Part shown: one piece after another, positions 60,839 to 64,000 of the stretch
Layout: every line of letters begins with the position of its first letter
Position numbering within the stretch: the first letter of the stretch is position 1
Assembly (NCBI RefSeq): GCF_015291705.1
Contig: NZ_CP030050.1
Coordinates: 6,200,001-6,264,000 of the forward strand
Source of the DNA: Bradyrhizobium arachidis
Lineage (GTDB): Bacteria; Pseudomonadota; Alphaproteobacteria; Rhizobiales; Xanthobacteraceae
Length of the DNA: 64,000 nt
Direction of reading: 5' to 3'
Program-made: the position numbers and the translations under genes
Notes under the pieces: model-generated
The model's database searches: none
Seen by the model: the letters and a program-made list of their open reading frames with translations, nothing else
What the model was told of the DNA's origin: nothing

Positions 60839-61285
60839 ATGAGGGAACTTGCGGGCATTGTGGCCCTGTTCGCCGCGCTTTGGCTGGCCGCGGCGGAGGC
60901 CGGCTTTCGCACCCCGGAATCGCTGGTCCGCAACGTCTATGCCCATTACGGCCAGGGCGCGCCGGAGCTGTCCAAAGGCCTGCCGCGCGATGCCGCCACT
61001 GCCCGGCAGTTCTTCGATCCTCCCCTGCGCAAGGCCTGGAGCGCGCCGCGGGCGGAGCCCTATGACTTCCTGGTGCAGAGCCAAAGCTGGAAGCTCGGTC
61101 CGGTCGCGATCGCTATCATCCGCAGGCAATACGACAAGACCTATGTCGCGGCGAATTTCGACAATCGCGGCCGGCCGGTGACGCTGAACTTCATCCTGGT
61201 CAACGGTCCCGAGGGCTGGCTGATCACGGATGTCGAAAGCCCGCATGACAGCTTGCGGATGTTTCTGGAGCAGTTTCGGAATTGA
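60839..61285 (+). CDS. Small secreted hypothetical protein (DUF3828-like)
   Basis: 148 aa from the ATG at 60839. A signal peptide (ELAGIVALFAALWLAAAEAG) is followed by a compact alpha/beta domain: FRTPESLVRNVYAHYGQGAP, YDKTYVAANFDNRGRPVTLN, FILVNGPEGWLITDVESP. The final GWLITDVES resembles NTF2-like or DUF3828 periplasmic proteins. Function unknown. Confidence 0.72.
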   Translation: MRELAGIVALFAALWLAAAEAGFRTPESLVRNVYAHYGQGAPELSKGLPRDAATARQFFDPPLRKAWSAPRAEPYDFLVQSQSWKLGPVAIAIIRRQYDKTYVAANFDNRGRPVTLNFILVNGPEGWLITDVESPHDSLRMFLEQFRN

Positions 61286-61290
61286 GCCCC

Positions 61291-61396
61291 GCCGTCATGC
61301 CCCGCGAAGGCGGGGCATCCAGTACGCCGCGGCGTCTCGATTCAACAATGACTGTCTCTGGAATACTGGGTCGCCCGGTCAAGCCGGGCGACGACA
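61291..61396. repeat. Palindromic intergenic repeat, family G
   Basis: Reverse complement relative of 42571-42672. CGTCATGCCCCGCGAAGGCGGGGCATCC...TACTGGGTCGCCCGGTCAAGCCGGGCGACGAC. It lies in the gap between convergent genes and could act as a terminator for either. Confidence 0.85.
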
Positions 61397-61409
61397 CCGG
61401 AGAGCGCCC

Positions 61410-62648
61410 CTACTCCTCCGGCGCGTTCTCGATCGGATCGAACCGGCTCGCATCCAGCCCGAGCAGATTCCACGACTGCTGCATGTGCGGCGGCAGCGGC
61501 GCGGTGGCGTCGATCACGCCGCCGCGCGGATGCGGGATGACGATACGGCGTGCCAAGAGATGCAGCCGGTTTTGCAGGCCGCCCGGCAGCTGCCAGTTCT
61601 CGATGTTGAAATATTTGGGATCGCCGACGATGGGGTGGCCGATATGCTCCATATGGGCGCGCAGCTGATGGGTGCGTCCCGTCACCGGCTTCAGCGACAC
61701 CCAGGTCAGCTTGTTGCCGGCGGTCTCGACCACCGCGTAATACGTCACGGCGTGGCTGGCGCCCTCATCGCCATGCTGGGCGATGCGCATGATGGTGTCG
61801 TCCTCACCCTCCTCCTTGGCGAGGAAGGTCGAGATGCGGCCCTGCTTCGGCTTCGGCAGGCCCGGCACCAGCGCCCAGTAGACCTTTCGTGCCGACCGCG
61901 AGCGAAACGCGCCGGTCAGATGCGAGGCGGCAAAGCGCGTCTTGGCGATCAGGAGGCAGCCCGACGTCTCGCGGTCGATGCGGTGCACGAGGCGCGGCTT
62001 CTGGCCCTTCGAATCGCGCATCACCTCCAGCATCTGGTCGATGTGCCGCGTCATGCCCGAGCCGCCCTGCACGGCAAGGCCGGCGGGCTTGTTCAGGACA
62101 AGGACGTCGTCGTCCTCATAGATCGTCATCTCCTTCAGCGCCTTGAGCGTCTTCTGCGCGGCCTCGGAGAGCTCGCCGACGACCTTCGGCGCGTCGAGCT
62201 TCAGCGGCGGAATGCGGACGCTCTGGCCCTCCTCCAGGCGGTCCTTGCTGTCGACGCGCTTGCCGTCGACGCGCAGCTCGCCTTTGCGGACGACGCGCTG
62301 GATGTGGGAGAACGACAGGCCGGGAAAGCGCGCTTCGAGGAAACGATCGACGCGCATGTTGTTCTCGTCAGCCGTCACGGTGACGGTCTGCACCTTGGTC
62401 GGCAGCAGCGCCTCGACGGGCTTTTCGGGCGCAGGCCTTTCCGGCGCAGCTTTTGGCGGACGCCGCTCTGCACGCTCGGGGCCACGCCGCTCGGGACGCT
62501 CTCCGGCAAAGCGCGGCGGCTTGCTGCCGGGCTTACCGCCCGGCCGCGGCCCGGCCTTCTTCGCGCCGCGCGCCTGATGCGGACGTGAGTCGTCGCGCTC
62601 GTCACGCGAACGGGGCTTTGGATTCATTCTCTTGATGCGGCGGCTCAT
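61410..62648 (-). CDS. RluA-family pseudouridine synthase (RluC/D-like)
   Basis: 412 aa. A long basic, disordered N-terminus (about 1-85, RDERDDSRPHQARGAKKAGP) precedes an S4 RNA-binding domain (RVDRFLEARFPGLSFSHIQR) and the catalytic domain with RLVHRIDRETSGCLLIAKTR (catalytic Asp in HRIDR, about 232) and VTGRTHQLRAHMEHIGHPIV. It isomerises uridine in rRNA or tRNA; the exact site is undecided between RluC and RluD types. The extended N-terminus is common in alphaproteobacteria. The start ATG at 62648 is the first codon of the basic region. Confidence 0.9.
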   Translation of the reverse strand: MSRRIKRMNPKPRSRDERDDSRPHQARGAKKAGPRPGGKPGSKPPRFAGERPERRGPERAERRPPKAAPERPAPEKPVEALLPTKVQTVTVTADENNMRVDRFLEARFPGLSFSHIQRVVRKGELRVDGKRVDSKDRLEEGQSVRIPPLKLDAPKVVGELSEAAQKTLKALKEMTIYEDDDVLVLNKPAGLAVQGGSGMTRHIDQMLEVMRDSKGQKPRLVHRIDRETSGCLLIAKTRFAASHLTGAFRSRSARKVYWALVPGLPKPKQGRISTFLAKEEGEDDTIMRIAQHGDEGASHAVTYYAVVETAGNKLTWVSLKPVTGRTHQLRAHMEHIGHPIVGDPKYFNIENWQLPGGLQNRLHLLARRIVIPHPRGGVIDATAPLPPHMQQSWNLLGLDASRFDPIENAPEE

Positions 62649-62700
62649 GCTTGCCTGCGTACCCTAAAAGCGGCCTTCCGTCACGACGAAATGGCCACCT

Positions 62701-64000
62701 CTAGCGCGAGCCGCCCCGCTCCTTGCGCAGCTTGGCCCAGTAATCCAGTCGCTTCCTGATCTCGCGCTCGAAGCCGCGCTCGGGCGGGTCGTAGAAGGTC
62801 TGCCGGCCGAGGGCCTCCGGGAAGTAATCCTGACCGGAGAAGGCGTCGGGGGCGTCGTGGTCGTATTCGTAAGCTGCGCCATAGCCTTCCGACTTCATCA
62901 GCTTGGTCGGCGAATTGAGGATGTGCTTTGGCGGCAGCAGCGAGCCGGCCTGTTTGGCAACCTGCATCGCCGTGCCGAAGGCGGTGTAGACCGCGTTCGA
63001 TTTCGGCGCGGTGGCGAGATAGACGACGGCCTGCGCGATCGCGAGCTCGCCTTCGGGATGGCCGAGGAAGTCGAAAGCGTCCTTGGCGGCATTGGCGATG
63101 ACCAGCGCCTGCGGGTCGGCCAAGCCGATGTCCTCCACCGCCATGCGCACCACGCGGCGGGCCAGGAACAGCGGGTCCTCGCCGGCGTCCAGCATGCGCG
63201 CGAGATAATACAGCGCGGCGTCGGGATCGGAGCCGCGCACCGATTTATGCAGCGCCGAGATCAGGTTGTAATGGCCGTCGGCCGACTTGTCGTAGATCGG
63301 CGCGCGGCGCTGCAGGATGTCCTGCAATTGCGCGGCATTGAAGATCTCGTCCGCCCGCGCCGAACGCCAGACCTCTTCGGCAAGCGTCAGCGAGGCGCGG
63401 CCGTCGCCGTCGGCCATGCGCACCAGCACCGCCCTCGCCTCGGCATCGAGCGGCAGCTTCCTGCCCTCGACCGCCTCGGCATGCGCGAACAGCTTCTCGA
63501 TCGCGGCGGCATCGAGCGAGCGAAACACCAGCACGCGCGCGCGGGACAACAGCGCCGCGTTGAGCTCGAAGGACGGGTTCTCGGTGGTGGCGCCGACCAT
63601 CACCACCGTGCCGTCCTCCATCACGGGCAGAAACGAGTCCTGCTGGGCGCGATTGAATCTGTGCACCTCGTCGACGAACAGCAGCGTGCCCTTGCCCATC
63701 TCGCGGCGGGCCCGCGCGGCGTCGAACGCCTTCTTCAGGTCCGCGACGCCGGAGAACACCGCGGAGATCTGCTCGAAATGCAGATCGGTGGCGTCCGCGA
63801 GCAGCCGCGCCACCGTGGTCTTGCCGGTGCCGGGCGGGCCCCAGAACACCAGCGAGCCCAGCGTGCGCGTCTCCAGCATGCGCGTCAGCGCGCCGTCGGG
63901 CCCGAGGATGTGATCCTGGCCGACGACCTCCGACAGCGCACGCGGGCGCAGCCGGTCCGGCAGCGGATGCGGCGCCTCGTGGTCGAGCCCCGCCGCGGCA
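62701..64000 (-). CDS. rarA: Replication-associated recombination protein A (AAA+ ATPase), partial
   Basis: Covers about 433 residues; the frame is open to base 64000 (AAAGLDHEAPHPLPDRLRPR) and the true start lies beyond the window. Walker A is GPPGTGKTT, Walker B is LLFVDEVHRFNRAQQD, sensor 1 is VGATTENPSFELNAALLSR, and the C-terminal clamp-loader-like domain (HYNLISALHKSVRGSDPDAA) is complete. RarA/MgsA acts at stalled replication forks in association with SSB and the clamp loader. It ends 52 bp from the RluA gene on the same strand. Confidence 0.93.
   Translation of the reverse strand, partial: AAAGLDHEAPHPLPDRLRPRALSEVVGQDHILGPDGALTRMLETRTLGSLVFWGPPGTGKTTVARLLADATDLHFEQISAVFSGVADLKKAFDAARARREMGKGTLLFVDEVHRFNRAQQDSFLPVMEDGTVVMVGATTENPSFELNAALLSRARVLVFRSLDAAAIEKLFAHAEAVEGRKLPLDAEARAVLVRMADGDGRASLTLAEEVWRSARADEIFNAAQLQDILQRRAPIYDKSADGHYNLISALHKSVRGSDPDAALYYLARMLDAGEDPLFLARRVVRMAVEDIGLADPQALVIANAAKDAFDFLGHPEGELAIAQAVVYLATAPKSNAVYTAFGTAMQVAKQAGSLLPPKHILNSPTKLMKSEGYGAAYEYDHDAPDAFSGQDYFPEALGRQTFYDPPERGFEREIRKRLDYWAKLRKERGGSR

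Overview
The window looks like chromosomal DNA of a Bradyrhizobium-like alphaproteobacterium. This rests on the very high GC content with strong third-position GC bias, the many small secreted proteins (Tyr/Gly-rich, His/Trp-rich and GCG_CRPN-type), the ATP12 chaperone gene, FixJ-type regulators, and several families of palindromic intergenic repeats of the kind common in Bradyrhizobium and Rhodopseudomonas. The assignment comes from recognising family composition, not from a database search. No phage, insertion sequence, CRISPR array, rRNA operon or conjugative element was seen. One tRNA gene, tRNA-Arg(UCG), is present.

Region 1 (1-9.6 kb) is the most distinctive. After the 5' end of an SDR gene, a GNAT acetyltransferase and two small secreted proteins, the minus strand carries a compact run of four diverged curlin-repeat (CsgA/CsgB-like amyloid) paralogues plus a small secreted partner (2241-4433). 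An orphan FixJ-type response regulator lies just upstream (4625-5257). Divergent from it, across a 593-bp intergenic region, is a three-gene MacA/MacB-like exporter operon with overlapping stop and start codons, followed by a stand-alone LuxR-type HTH protein. No CsgE, CsgF or CsgG homologue is in the window. The locus may be an amyloid module with its own regulators and possibly an adjacent exporter; that link is inference.

Region 2 (9.6-26.4 kb) is mixed housekeeping and stress content. It has a secreted type-I phosphodiesterase/phosphatase preceded by a good Pho box, a 1-Cys peroxiredoxin, a Cache-type chemoreceptor, a DNA photolyase followed by a Lys-rich histone-H1-like protein, a HELFE-motif protein, an EamA transporter, a ClpP-like periplasmic protein, a host-attachment family protein, an AraC regulator, the tRNA, two membrane-anchored hypotheticals, a VOC protein and a GrlR-family protein.

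Region 3 (26.3-41.2 kb) has a PAS-HAMP histidine kinase, an EamA transporter, and a minus-strand acyl-CoA catabolism cluster (thiolase, DUF35 OB-fold/Zn-ribbon partner, MaoC dehydratase, SDR, DHDPS-family lyase, NUDIX) separated by palindromic repeats. A fused indolepyruvate ferredoxin oxidoreductase and a divergent triheme cytochrome c follow.

Region 4 (41.3-57.9 kb) carries a TRIC-type channel, a PEP-mutase/isocitrate-lyase family enzyme, two small dimeric alpha/beta-barrel proteins, an ArsR-family regulator, alpha/beta hydrolases, a GST, a DUF1326-DUF2182 pair, an acyl-CoA carboxylase beta subunit, a DUF4260 protein, a carboxymuconolactone decarboxylase-like protein and a Tat-type class D beta-lactamase.

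Region 5 (58-64 kb) holds an FlhB C-terminal-domain-like protein overlapping fliK, an ATP12 chaperone, an RluA-type pseudouridine synthase and the 3' part of rarA, which runs off the window end.
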